Source: an uncultured Actinomycetes bacterium
GTDB taxonomy: Bacteria; Actinomycetota; Actinomycetes; Nanopelagicales; Nanopelagicaceae
Assembly (NCBI GenBank): GCA_903874255.1
Contig: CAIQRN010000074.1
Span: 1-34,450, forward strand
Direction of reading: 5' to 3'
Length of the DNA stretch: 34,450 nucleotides
The notes below the pieces were generated by a model. The model was not told the DNA's origin. It was given only the letters and a program-made list of their open reading frames with translations, and made no database searches. Within the stretch, counting starts at the first letter, position 1. The number at the start of each line of letters is the position of its first letter. Shown here piece after piece: positions 9,092 to 16,522 of the stretch. A program made the position numbers and the translations under genes.

Positions 9092-10044
9092 TACGCGGCC
9101 ACTCTTTCAATTGCACGTAATCGAACAGAAGCTGAACGCGGGTTCGTATCAAGTTCGGTTTGCGATGGTGTTTCGCTTCCACGAAAAACAAGTGCGAACT
9201 TTGCGGCAAATTCAGGTAACTCAAATGGGAGGTTGCGAGGAGTGCCCGAAGTTGATGAGGAAACGAATAACTCTTTGACGATTCGATCTTCAAGTGACTG
9301 GAAGGACATCACTACTAGGCGTGCACCTATATTTAATAGCTCCATGGCTGCCGGCAGTGCGCGCGTAATTGCACCTAATTCATCGTTTGTTTCAATACGC
9401 AGGGCCTGAAAAGTACGTTTAGCTGGGTTGCCGCCAGTTCGACGAGTTGCTGCCGGAATTGCATCTTTTATTAATGCTGCCAATTGAGCCGTTGAATTTA
9501 ATGGGGCAACTGCTCTTGCCTTAACAATCGACTCAACAACGCGAGTGGCAAACTTCTCTTCACCATATGTTCGAAGAATTCTTACCAACTGACCAGGCGC
9601 ATATGTATTAACAATCTCGGCAGCTGTTAATGACTGAGTTCTATCCATGCGCATATCAAGTGGTGCATCTTGAGAATATGAAAAACCACGTTCACTTTGA
9701 TCTAATTGCATTGACGAGACGCCTAAATCAAATAGCGCGCCATCTATTTTTGAAAAACCATGTGCTTTAACAGTTTCTGCAATCTGATCAAATGTTGCAT
9801 GTGAAGCATGAAATCGATTTGAAAAATCTGTCAGGCGGTTATTGGCGCTTGCAATTGCATCTTGATCTCGGTCGATGCCGATAACAGTTAGCTGAGGGAA
9901 TTTGGAAAGTAGCGCTTGCGTATGGCCGCCTAGTCCCAGGGTTGCATCGACAACAATTGGCTGCGCTGTTGAAACTATTGCGGGAGAGAGTAAATCAATG
10001 CAACGTTCACGCATTACAGATATGTGTGCGATATTGCTATCCAT
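9091..10044 (-). CDS. rsmH: RsmH (MraW), 16S rRNA m4C1402 methyltransferase
   Basis: SAM-dependent methyltransferase that N4-methylates C1402 in the 16S rRNA decoding centre. The 317 residues begin with HISVMRERCIDLLSP and carry the SAM-binding VVDATLGLGGHTQALLSKFP motif, IGIDRDQDAIASA, GALFDLGVSSMQLDQSERGFSYS and the GGNPAKRTFQALRIETNDEL segment, all RsmH hallmarks. The final residues RSASVRLRAIER are the standard C-terminus. It is preceded by about 150 bases holding a large hairpin element that probably controls expression from here on. Confidence 0.97.
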   Translation of the reverse strand: MDSNIAHISVMRERCIDLLSPAIVSTAQPIVVDATLGLGGHTQALLSKFPQLTVIGIDRDQDAIASANNRLTDFSNRFHASHATFDQIAETVKAHGFSKIDGALFDLGVSSMQLDQSERGFSYSQDAPLDMRMDRTQSLTAAEIVNTYAPGQLVRILRTYGEEKFATRVVESIVKARAVAPLNSTAQLAALIKDAIPAATRRTGGNPAKRTFQALRIETNDELGAITRALPAAMELLNIGARLVVMSFQSLEDRIVKELFVSSSTSGTPRNLPFELPEFAAKFALVFRGSETPSQTELDTNPRSASVRLRAIERVAA

Positions 10045-10091
10045 TACTCCCCCTCTTAATTGGTTTTACTCTGCTAGAAATATTTTTACTG

Positions 10092-10193
10092 CACTCACCT
10101 CTGGTCACCGCCGGCCGACGGATCTATTTGATAACGGCGCCGGGGAAGGGGCGCCGTTATCTTCGAAGGGTCGGCGGTGGCCACAAGTGAGTG
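10092..10193 (-). ncRNA. mraW-RNA-like structured 5' leader of rsmH
   Basis: The gap between the mraZ stop and the rsmH start contains three nested stems. The outer stem pairs 10092-10098 with 10187-10193 (7 bp). The middle stem pairs 10102-10112 with 10173-10183 (11 bp, one G-U). The inner stem pairs 10131-10141 with 10150-10160 (11 bp, perfect) around an 8-base loop. A further 3-bp pairing (10117-10119 with 10170-10172) extends the middle stem across a bulge. The mraW RNA motif is a known candidate structured RNA found upstream of mraW/rsmH in Actinobacteria, and both the location and the shape agree. I could not compare with the covariance model. It lies about 48 bases upstream of the rsmH start and lacks a clear U-run, so a simple terminator is less likely. 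Confidence 0.62.
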
Positions 10194-10195
10194 AT

Positions 10196-10627
10196 TTAGA
10201 ACAAGCCCGGGAAAACCTCCTCTGAAATATCAGCAAAACCTTTTTCGCGATCTGCAAGATATTCATTCCAAGAAGTTGCATCCCAAATTTCAACGCGAGT
10301 ATTTGCACCGATAACAATGCAATCTTTTTCAAGAGCTGCATAAGTGCGCAGTCCTTGTGGAATTGTTACTCGACCTTGGCGATCAGGAATTTCATCATGT
10401 GCACCTGCAAACATCACACGCATGTAATCTCGCGATGATTTTGCAGTGACTGGTGCTTGTTTTAATTTCTCTGTAATTATGGAAAATTCCTGAGATGGAA
10501 ATACATAAAGGCAACGTTCTTGTCCTTTAGTAATTACCAAACCGGCAGATAACTCATCACGAAATTTCGCTGGCAAAATTAATCGCCCTTTGTCATCTAG
10601 ACGTGGTTCATGAGTGCCAAGAAACAT
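10196..10627 (-). CDS. mraZ: MraZ, transcriptional regulator of the dcw cluster
   Basis: DNA-binding protein with two AbrB/SpoVT-like halves, known to bind repeats upstream of its own operon and to repress it in E. coli. The 143 residues have the normal length. The first half carries [17 protein letters not shown] (about residues 10-26) and the second [13 protein letters not shown] (about 83-95), the two diagnostic DxxGRxxxP motifs. Its target repeats lie just upstream. The gene is the first of the cluster, followed by a 151-base gap containing a structured element before rsmH. Confidence 0.96.
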   Translation of the reverse strand: MFLGTHEPRLDDKGRLILPAKFRDELSAGLVITKGQERCLYVFPSQEFSIITEKLKQAPVTAKSSRDYMRVMFAGAHDEIPDRQGRVTIPQGLRTYAALEKDCIVIGANTRVEIWDATSWNEYLADREKGFADISEEVFPGLF

Positions 10628-10680
10628 TTCCTTTTCACTCCCTTCCCCGAGGTCTATGCACCTACCCGATGTGCTTAATC

Positions 10681-10730
10681 CCCCACTTTACTCCACTTTG
10701 CTCCTTTTTCAACCACCTTGAACCACTACA
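10681..10730 (-). promoter_or_regulatory. MraZ box array (10-bp direct repeats)
   Basis: Read on the minus strand, consecutive 10-base blocks give AGTGGTTC, AGGTGGTTG, AAAAGGAGC, AAAGTGGAGT and AAAGTGGGG. They are one ladder of GTGG-centred repeats in strict 10-bp register between 10681 and 10730. The middle unit is degenerate, and weaker units may continue to 10750. MraZ is known to bind tandem GTGG/TGGG-type repeats spaced by about one helical turn ahead of mraZ. The array begins about 54 bases upstream of the mraZ ATG. A possible minus-strand promoter (TTGAAA, 16-base spacer, TAAAGT) overlaps it, but this is weak. Confidence 0.75.
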
Positions 10731-10767
10731 ACCCCCTTTGCCCCCATTGAAGCCCCAGAAAAAGGGC

Positions 10768-10798
10768 ATGAAAAAAGGGGCCCACGTGGGAGCCCCTT
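10768..10798 (-). terminator. Rho-independent terminator of the DUF3040 gene
   Basis: On the minus strand the stem AAGGGGC pairs with GCCCCTT, closed by an inner CCCACGTGGG palindrome, and is followed directly by a run of T (10771-10776 read on minus). It lies about 20 bases after the stop of the DUF3040 gene at 10820 and separates that gene from the mraZ promoter region. Confidence 0.85.
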
Positions 10799-10819
10799 GC
10801 TTGGTAAGAAACAGTCTAG

Positions 10820-11161
10820 TTACTGGTTGTTACGCTCATCCCAGCGCTTTTCCAAGCGAGCGCTCAATGATCGAGCGGGCTTGGATGTGCCGACCGCCGG
10901 CTTACTTATGCTCGAAATCGCCAGAATTAGCCCGGCAAGAGCGATAACAAATCCCAGCACTCCGATTGGCGTGGTCTTAACTATCAACCCGCCGAAAAGT
11001 ACGGCCAGGCCGAGAACTACAAGAGCAAAGGCGATGCCAATTCGAGATTTTTTGCCCTGGCTGATTCCACCTGAAAACGCTGAAACTAGGCGTGGATCCT
11101 CGGTCATAAGGGCAGCTTCCATCTCCTGAAGCATTCGCATTTCATGATCTGATAGAGCCAT
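10820..11161 (-). CDS. DUF3040 family membrane protein
   Basis: A 113-residue protein of the actinobacterial DUF3040 family, recognised by the N-terminal pattern MALSDHEMRMLQEMEAALMTEDPRLVSAF (LSxHE, then ExALxxxDPxxxxxF). Two membrane helices follow (about residues 39-60 and 65-85), then a basic C-terminal tail (SKPARSLSARLEKRWDERNN). Its function is unknown. In many actinobacteria it lies next to dinB or the dcw cluster, as here (43-base gap from dinB upstream). It ends in a clear terminator. Confidence 0.85.
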   Translation of the reverse strand: MALSDHEMRMLQEMEAALMTEDPRLVSAFSGGISQGKKSRIGIAFALVVLGLAVLFGGLIVKTTPIGVLGFVIALAGLILAISSISKPAVGTSKPARSLSARLEKRWDERNNQ

Positions 11162-11204
11162 AACTCAACAATAGAACATCACATGCCCGACTGGCTACCG
11201 CAAA

Positions 11205-12392
11205 TCACTCCTCATCAGCCTGCTCAGGCTTAATTAAACGCGCTGGGCGCACACTGCCCTTGCCAAAACGGGCCCGCGCTTTGTCCATCGCCCCCTCCGC
11301 CTGACGCCAACCCACCTCACGTTCGCCAAGGACCAACTGCACTGGCGCTTCTTGGCTCAAATTCTCAAGTGAGACTCCGACTAGGCGCAATCTCGCCCTA
11401 TCAATACGAAGTGCTTGGTAGAGATTTTTTACTACCTCATATACATCGTGCGTACTATCGATTGGAAGCGGCAAAGTCTTACTGCGATTGATTGTTGAGA
11501 AATCCGCAAAGCGGACTTTGATACTAATTGTTTTGGCGAATAACTCGCGGTCTCGTAATCGCGCCGTTGCTCTCTCTGTTAATCGTAAGAACTCAGTCAA
11601 AATCTCTTCTGGGCTATCTAGATCTTGTGGGAAAGTTTCGGCAGCGCTAATACTTCGATCAGGCTCATCCGGTGTTACATCACGATAATCGCGTCCCCAC
11701 GCAAGTTCATATAACGATGCACCATTTGCTTCTCCAACTGCACGAATCAATGTTGCACGTGGAAGCTTTGCAATATCTTCAATTGTTCGTAATCCTAAGC
11801 GTTCAAGTACTTCAGCGGTTTTTGGCCCGACTCCCCACATTGCTTTAATTGGCAAAGGGTGCAGAAAGGTAAGAATCCGATCTGCAGATATTTCTAACAT
11901 TCCATTAGGTTTGCAATGTGCCGAAGCTAATTTGGCTATAAATTTAGATGGTGCGATACCCACTGAACATGTAATGCCCTCTTGCTCTTCGATTTTCTTG
12001 CGAATGGCAACGGCAATCTCGCGACCTGTACCTAAAAGTTTTTTTGATCCAGTTACATCAAGGAATGCTTCATCAAGTGAGATTGGTTCGACCCAAGGTG
12101 TGAAACTATGAAATATCTCCATGACGTGACTCGAAACTTCTTGATACCTAGGCATGTCAACCGGTAAGAAGATTGCATGTGGTGCCAAGCGCCGTGCACG
12201 CCCAACTGGCATCGCCGAATGAATTCCAAATTTTCGGGCTTCGTAATTTGCTGCAGATACAACACCACGTGCACCCATTCCGATCACAACGGCCTTACCT
12301 TTTAACTCTGGATTATCGCGTTCAGCAACGGATGCAAAAAATGCATCCATATCGACATGAAGAATTGTTGCCTGAACTTGCTCTTCACTCAT
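11205..12392 (-). CDS. dinB: DinB, Y-family DNA polymerase IV
   Basis: Error-prone translesion polymerase of 395 residues. The catalytic acidic residues are present: D14 in HVDMDAFFAS and D107/E108 in SLDEAFLDVTG. The nucleotide-contacting Y50-xx-R53 is also conserved. A helix-hairpin-helix region (GVGPKTAEVLERLGLRTIEDIA) and the little-finger domain follow. A likely sliding-clamp motif, QLVLGE, is near the C-terminus. It is therefore a full polymerase and not an inactive ImuB-type protein. Its ATG overlaps the dnaE2 stop by 4 bp, placing it third in an operon preceded by a LexA operator, so induction by DNA damage is expected. Confidence 0.94.
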   Translation of the reverse strand: MSEEQVQATILHVDMDAFFASVAERDNPELKGKAVVIGMGARGVVSAANYEARKFGIHSAMPVGRARRLAPHAIFLPVDMPRYQEVSSHVMEIFHSFTPWVEPISLDEAFLDVTGSKKLLGTGREIAVAIRKKIEEQEGITCSVGIAPSKFIAKLASAHCKPNGMLEISADRILTFLHPLPIKAMWGVGPKTAEVLERLGLRTIEDIAKLPRATLIRAVGEANGASLYELAWGRDYRDVTPDEPDRSISAAETFPQDLDSPEEILTEFLRLTERATARLRDRELFAKTISIKVRFADFSTINRSKTLPLPIDSTHDVYEVVKNLYQALRIDRARLRLVGVSLENLSQEAPVQLVLGEREVGWRQAEGAMDKARARFGKGSVRPARLIKPEQADEE

Positions 12393-15300
12393 ATTGCCAG
12401 CGTACTTTCTTTTATGCGCCAGGATTCATAGGCCGCGCGCAGATCCCACGCACCTGTTGCGCGTAATGAAATTCCACGGGCCCCCGTGCGCCGAGTAATG
12501 CCACGGATCAGTAGCAGGGATGAGGAATAGAGGGTGCTCGCATAGTCGGCTTGAACGTCGGTAAAAAATGTTGAATCACTGCAGCCATAGCCATCATCTA
12601 GCGTCACAAAGATGACACGTTTACCGCTGCGCACTGGTGGAGTTTGCATTGCTGTTTTAATTCCGGCAACTAAAACCGATGATTGCGAACGTTGTTTAAG
12701 TAAATCCGATGAACGAACTGCGCCTATAGCATTAAGGAAATCACTATAGAACTCTATTAAGTGTGCCGACATGTCCATTCCTAAACGTTCAATTTCATAT
12801 TTAACGCTTTCAGCCGGAGTCATATCGGCTAGGCCACTGCTAATTAATACTGGTGCAGGAAAAGCCAAATTCATCTGTGCGCCAGTAACTCCAGCGTTTG
12901 GAGACTTTTGTAAATCAGAAAAGTGCAACAACAAATCACGGCGATTAACGTCGGTATGCAAGCGGTCAAATGCACCAGTCAATATTGCGCTCTCGGTGAC
13001 AGGTGCACTACAACCAGCACGGCGGACAAAATCAGTTAAATCTATATATGGGCGTCCAGCAATTATTGAAGCTACTTCTGCATCGCTAATCTTTGCAAGA
13101 GTAGAAAGTGCAATGCGGATCGCTTTTCCACCATCTTCCACTCGATACACCGCATCAGATTCATTTATATCTAGCGGTGCCACTGTTAAACCCATTTGAC
13201 GAACTTCATCAACTATTAATCGCTTGGGATACATTCCTGGATCATGGGTCAGTACTCCGGCTAAAAAAGCTGCTGGGTAATGAGTCTTTAGCCATGCCGA
13301 TTGATATGTAGGTAGCGCAAAGGCTGCAGCATGAGCTTTGCAAAAACCAAAAGATGCAAAAGCCCGCAGAACCTCCCAGATCTCATGAACAATTTTTAGT
13401 TCATACCCACGCGCTATTGCTGCTGGAAAAAACCAATCGCATACTTCCTGTTGTCCGGCCTTGTCCCCCAATGCCCGTCGTTTTTCATCGGCGCTGGCTA
13501 AGGAAATTCCTGTCATGGTCGCAATGATTTCAATGACTTGTTCGTGGAAAACAACAACACCTTCGGTATCGCGCAGAATTTCATACAAATCGGGATGAAT
13601 AATTTGAGCTGTTGCCCAACCGTGTCGCGCTTTTAAAAAAGGCGTAATCATGTCGGATTTAACTGGGCCGGGCCGAAAGAGTGAGATATCAATAATTAAA
13701 TCAGTAAATGTTTTGGGTTCTAACTTACCCACTAATTCGCGTTGGCCTGGGCTCTCAATCTGAAATAGCCCCAAAGTTTTGGTGGATTGAATGAGCGAAT
13801 ATGTATCTGGATCATCAAGTGGAACGCAATCAATATCAACGCTCTTTTCTTCAGTGCGAGTTATTTCCTCAAGCGCATAGGAAATCGCCGACTGCATGCG
13901 CACACCCAAAACATCGAGTTTTAATAAACCAATCGCTTCTACATCATCTTTATCAAAAACCACCATCGGATAACCACTTGCATTTGATAAGAGTGGCGTG
14001 CGATCGAGTAAGCCACCATCAGATAAAACAATGGCGCATGGATGCATCGATAAATGTCTCGGCAATCCATCAAGACGTTCAGCAAGTGCAATTGTCATCG
14101 CCGTTAATGGTGCAGAGATATTGAGTGAACGAAGCTCGGGCAGATTTTCGAGCGTTTTAGAGATATTACGTGCACGAACATGCGGCATCGATTTTGCCAA
14201 CATATCAATCTCCATACCGGGCAACCCCAGAGCCGCCCCTGCATCTCGGATTGCATGTCTGGCCCGGTATGTATCAACCATGGCAACGGTTGCGCATCGT
14301 GATTGATTGCCGGGCTTATTCCATTGGGTATTGCCATAGCGTTTAAAGACCATGTCATAAATCTCAAGACGGCGGTGTGATTCAACATCGATATCTATAT
14401 CGGGTAACGCGCGGCGCAGCGGGGAACAAAAACGCTCCATCAATAAACCATGTTGCAATGGATCAACACCAGAGATTCCAAGTAGATGACAGATTAATGA
14501 ACCTGCACCGCTACCCCGTGCTGCTACGCGAATACCCGCATCTCTTGCCATGTCACAAATATCTGCAACGGTCAGAAAATATGATTCAAAGCCAAGAGTT
14601 GCAACGGTAGATAGTTCATCATCTAGGCGTGCACGAACTTTTTTAATAGTTGCGCTATCGCTATAGCGCCAGTTAATTGCCGCTTCGCTACGAGAGCGTA
14701 AAAGCAAGCGCATCTCATGCGCCGAATCCACACCAACTACATGTGGCTCAGGTAAATGTGCACCGCCCAAACCAATATCGCGTTGTGGTGATAGAAGACA
14801 ACGTTCGGCCCACTGCCGTGTTGTTGCTAACAACTGCCGTGGAGTTCGCTCACCTGCAGCGCGCGCAATCTCTGCAGCTAATGAAATCATTTCATCGCTA
14901 GATTTTAAAAAACCTTCAGCATTGCGCCGTTCAACATGGCGGGGATGCAGAGGAACTAATTGGCGAGCGCAATCTAAGACATCGGCCACTGGTCCATCGC
15001 CGCGATCACGCATTCGCACTGCATTGGTAACCACGGCATCAATATCGTGGTCTCTGGCAAAAATAAGTGATTTAGCTGCGTGCGAGGTAGAACGCGGGCC
15101 TTTACCTGCAACTAAGTGAGATACGCACTCGATTGCATTGCCTGCAAATAAATCACGCAACTGATTAAAGGCAGTAAAAGCTGCGTCAATTCGATTATCT
15201 GCAATTAATTCACCTACTGGTGATTGCGGACCATGTAGGGCATAAACATTGCTGCTGTAATGGCTAAAACTTTGCAAGAATTCTAATGTTAAAGCAGGGT

Positions 15301-15616
15301 TGCGGTCATCACTTGTCATTGCAAGAGATGTAAGCAATCGACACAGCGAGCGCCATCCCCCATCGCTGTGTGCCAAAAGTGTGATGCGATTATTTGCGCC
15401 CTGCATATCAATTGCTAGGTTGACGCCGATAATGGGGGCGATACCGAAATCAACACAACTTTGTGCAAAACGAATAGCACCAGCTAATCCATCACGATCG
15501 GTAAGTGCCAACGCGGGCATTTCAAATTCGCTAGCGCGTTGTACTAAATCAGCTGGTTGCGTGGTTCCATACTTAAGTGAATAAGCACTGGCAACATTTA
15601 AATGAATAAAACTCAT
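12389..15616 (-). CDS. dnaE2: DnaE2-type C-family DNA polymerase III alpha subunit (SOS-linked)
   Basis: C-family polymerase of 1075 residues, shorter than replicative actinobacterial DnaE1. The order is an N-terminal PHP domain, palm with catalytic PDIDID at 405-410, fingers, the helix-hairpin-helix region and a C-terminal OB-like segment. The ARGSGAGSL nucleotide loop (about 366-374) and the LLKLDVLGVR third catalytic aspartate are present, so polymerase activity is likely. The PHP start reads FIHLNVASAYS where an active PHP exonuclease has HxHxH-like metal ligands, so proofreading is probably lost. The style (HLxxASxYSxxYG, LTDRDGLAGAIRFA) resembles the Streptomyces DnaE linked to dinP. 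It overlaps its neighbours on both sides by 4 bp. No replicative DnaE is in the window for comparison. Confidence 0.9.
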   Translation of the reverse strand: MSFIHLNVASAYSLKYGTTQPADLVQRASEFEMPALALTDRDGLAGAIRFAQSCVDFGIAPIIGVNLAIDMQGANNRITLLAHSDGGWRSLCRLLTSLAMTSDDRNPALTLEFLQSFSHYSSNVYALHGPQSPVGELIADNRIDAAFTAFNQLRDLFAGNAIECVSHLVAGKGPRSTSHAAKSLIFARDHDIDAVVTNAVRMRDRGDGPVADVLDCARQLVPLHPRHVERRNAEGFLKSSDEMISLAAEIARAAGERTPRQLLATTRQWAERCLLSPQRDIGLGGAHLPEPHVVGVDSAHEMRLLLRSRSEAAINWRYSDSATIKKVRARLDDELSTVATLGFESYFLTVADICDMARDAGIRVAARGSGAGSLICHLLGISGVDPLQHGLLMERFCSPLRRALPDIDIDVESHRRLEIYDMVFKRYGNTQWNKPGNQSRCATVAMVDTYRARHAIRDAGAALGLPGMEIDMLAKSMPHVRARNISKTLENLPELRSLNISAPLTAMTIALAERLDGLPRHLSMHPCAIVLSDGGLLDRTPLLSNASGYPMVVFDKDDVEAIGLLKLDVLGVRMQSAISYALEEITRTEEKSVDIDCVPLDDPDTYSLIQSTKTLGLFQIESPGQRELVGKLEPKTFTDLIIDISLFRPGPVKSDMITPFLKARHGWATAQIIHPDLYEILRDTEGVVVFHEQVIEIIATMTGISLASADEKRRALGDKAGQQEVCDWFFPAAIARGYELKIVHEIWEVLRAFASFGFCKAHAAAFALPTYQSAWLKTHYPAAFLAGVLTHDPGMYPKRLIVDEVRQMGLTVAPLDINESDAVYRVEDGGKAIRIALSTLAKISDAEVASIIAGRPYIDLTDFVRRAGCSAPVTESAILTGAFDRLHTDVNRRDLLLHFSDLQKSPNAGVTGAQMNLAFPAPVLISSGLADMTPAESVKYEIERLGMDMSAHLIEFYSDFLNAIGAVRSSDLLKQRSQSSVLVAGIKTAMQTPPVRSGKRVIFVTLDDGYGCSDSTFFTDVQADYASTLYSSSLLLIRGITRRTGARGISLRATGAWDLRAAYESWRIKESTLAI

Positions 15617-15894
15617 ACGTTACGGATAATCCATTGCCCACTGAGTTCGTCACGCTCTAATTCAAAGGTCGTCAACGCACCTATTGGTGCCGCCTCTACT
15701 CGCCATAGTGCACGGGCTTGATCATCTGGCCTGTACTTGCCATCACTAATGCGATTCCACCAACCCCCAGCTTCGCACCACCTAGACAGGACTGCGTGAA
15801 TACGAAAGCGCCGACCCTTGAAAGTGAATTCAATAGGCGTTGTTGCTCCATCGATTGTGACATCGTTGGCGGGATTGACCTGAGGCGCTGACAT
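15613..15894 (-). CDS. DUF6504-like small protein, first gene of the SOS operon
   Basis: A 93-residue soluble protein. The core pattern PIEFTFKGRRFRIHAVLSRWCE, a WWN, ALWRVEAAP and FELERDELSGQWIIRNV fits the family I know as DUF6504, which in actinobacteria sits beside DnaE2-type or Y-family polymerases. The family assignment is from memory of the pattern, not from a search. The function is unknown. The gene starts 32 bases downstream of a LexA operator after an AGAAGGAAGG ribosome site, and overlaps dnaE2 by 4 bp. It is therefore expected to be made together with the two polymerases and may be an accessory factor. Confidence 0.7.
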   Translation of the reverse strand: MSAPQVNPANDVTIDGATTPIEFTFKGRRFRIHAVLSRWCEAGGWWNRISDGKYRPDDQARALWRVEAAPIGALTTFELERDELSGQWIIRNV

Positions 15895-15925
15895 TGTTGG
15901 CCCTTCCTTCTATGAGCTGTGGATA

Positions 15926-15943
15926 TTCGAACAGATGTTCGAA
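15926..15943 (-). promoter_or_regulatory. LexA operator (SOS box)
   Basis: TTCGAACAGATGTTCGAA is an 18-bp near-perfect palindrome with 7-bp arms. It matches the Gram-positive/actinobacterial LexA consensus TCGAAC-N4-GTTCGA at every defined base. It is 32 bases upstream of the DUF6504-like start, where a promoter for that operon should lie, and 113 bases upstream of the divergent doxX start. It predicts DNA-damage induction of the DUF6504-dnaE2-dinB operon. Confidence 0.9.
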
Positions 15944-16056
15944 AACTAGCCCCTTGCACCGACAAATGGCAAGTGGATGAGCGTGTCGGCATCTAAAAAT
16001 GGTTGAAAGTTCAATTAAAATTGCCCACGTTCGTATTCACCAACCTAAGGAGCTCC

Positions 16057-16470
16057 ATGAACGCAGTACTCGTAATCGGCCGCATCTTGTTTGCGCTGAT
16101 CTTCATCAACTCAGGCATAAGTCACCTCACCAAGCTAGAAGCGATGACTGGCTATGCCAAGTACAAGAAGGTCCCAGCTGCAAAGCTTGGCGTAATCGTT
16201 TCTGGTCTGATGATTCTCGTTGGCGGTCTTTACATCGTATTCGGCGTATACGCAGATCTCGGTGCACTTCTCATCGCTATCTTCCTTATCCCTACAGCAT
16301 TCTTGATGCATGCATTCTGGAAAGAAACTGATGCAACAGCTAAGCAAACAGAAACAATTGGATTCTTCAAAGATCTAGCTCTTGCTGGTGCAGCTTTAAT
16401 CATCTTCGCACTAGTCGGTGCAGGTGCCGATTTCGGCCCAAGCATTACAAGCGCGTTCTTCAACTTCTAA
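16057..16470 (+). CDS. DoxX family membrane protein
   Basis: A 137-residue protein with four hydrophobic helices and the DoxX-type start GRILFALIFINSGISHL. The family includes quinone-linked and redox-stress membrane proteins, but no specific substrate can be assigned. I chose the ATG at 16057 because AAGGAG lies 6 bases upstream; an in-frame ATG at 16003 adds 18 unlikely residues (MKVQLKLPTFVFTNLRSS). Codon use is biased to C-ending codons (ATC, TTC, AAG) more than its neighbours, which together with the strong ribosome site suggests high expression. It is divergent from the SOS operon. Confidence 0.85.
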   Translation: MNAVLVIGRILFALIFINSGISHLTKLEAMTGYAKYKKVPAAKLGVIVSGLMILVGGLYIVFGVYADLGALLIAIFLIPTAFLMHAFWKETDATAKQTETIGFFKDLALAGAALIIFALVGAGADFGPSITSAFFNF

Positions 16471-16479
16471 TTAATTAGA

Positions 16480-16522
16480 AAAATAAAGCCCCTGCAGAGA
16501 AATCTGTGGGGGCTTTATTTTT
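16480..16522. terminator. Bidirectional terminator between doxX and the MFS gene
   Basis: An inverted repeat AATAAAGCCCC...GGGGCTTTATT has an extended CTGCAG/CTGT part and a short loop, flanked by A-rich sequence on the left and TTTTTT on the right. It can stop transcription from doxX (+) and from the converging MFS gene (-), whose stop codon at 16515-16517 lies within the right arm. Confidence 0.85.

Noticed and set aside
10603-10947. Plus-strand open frame of 114 codons across the mraZ promoter and terminator
   Set aside because: It covers the MraZ boxes, a terminator and the DUF3040 3' end antisense; composition is low-complexity and Pro-rich, with no ribosome site.
12771-15584. Several plus-strand open frames of 60-140 codons opposite dnaE2
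   Set aside because: Shadows of the long minus-strand gene; no ribosome sites or family motifs.
15959-15989. CCGACA/TGTCGG inverted repeat upstream of doxX
   Set aside because: Only 6-bp arms with a 19-base spacer; expected by chance, and no nearby element supports it.
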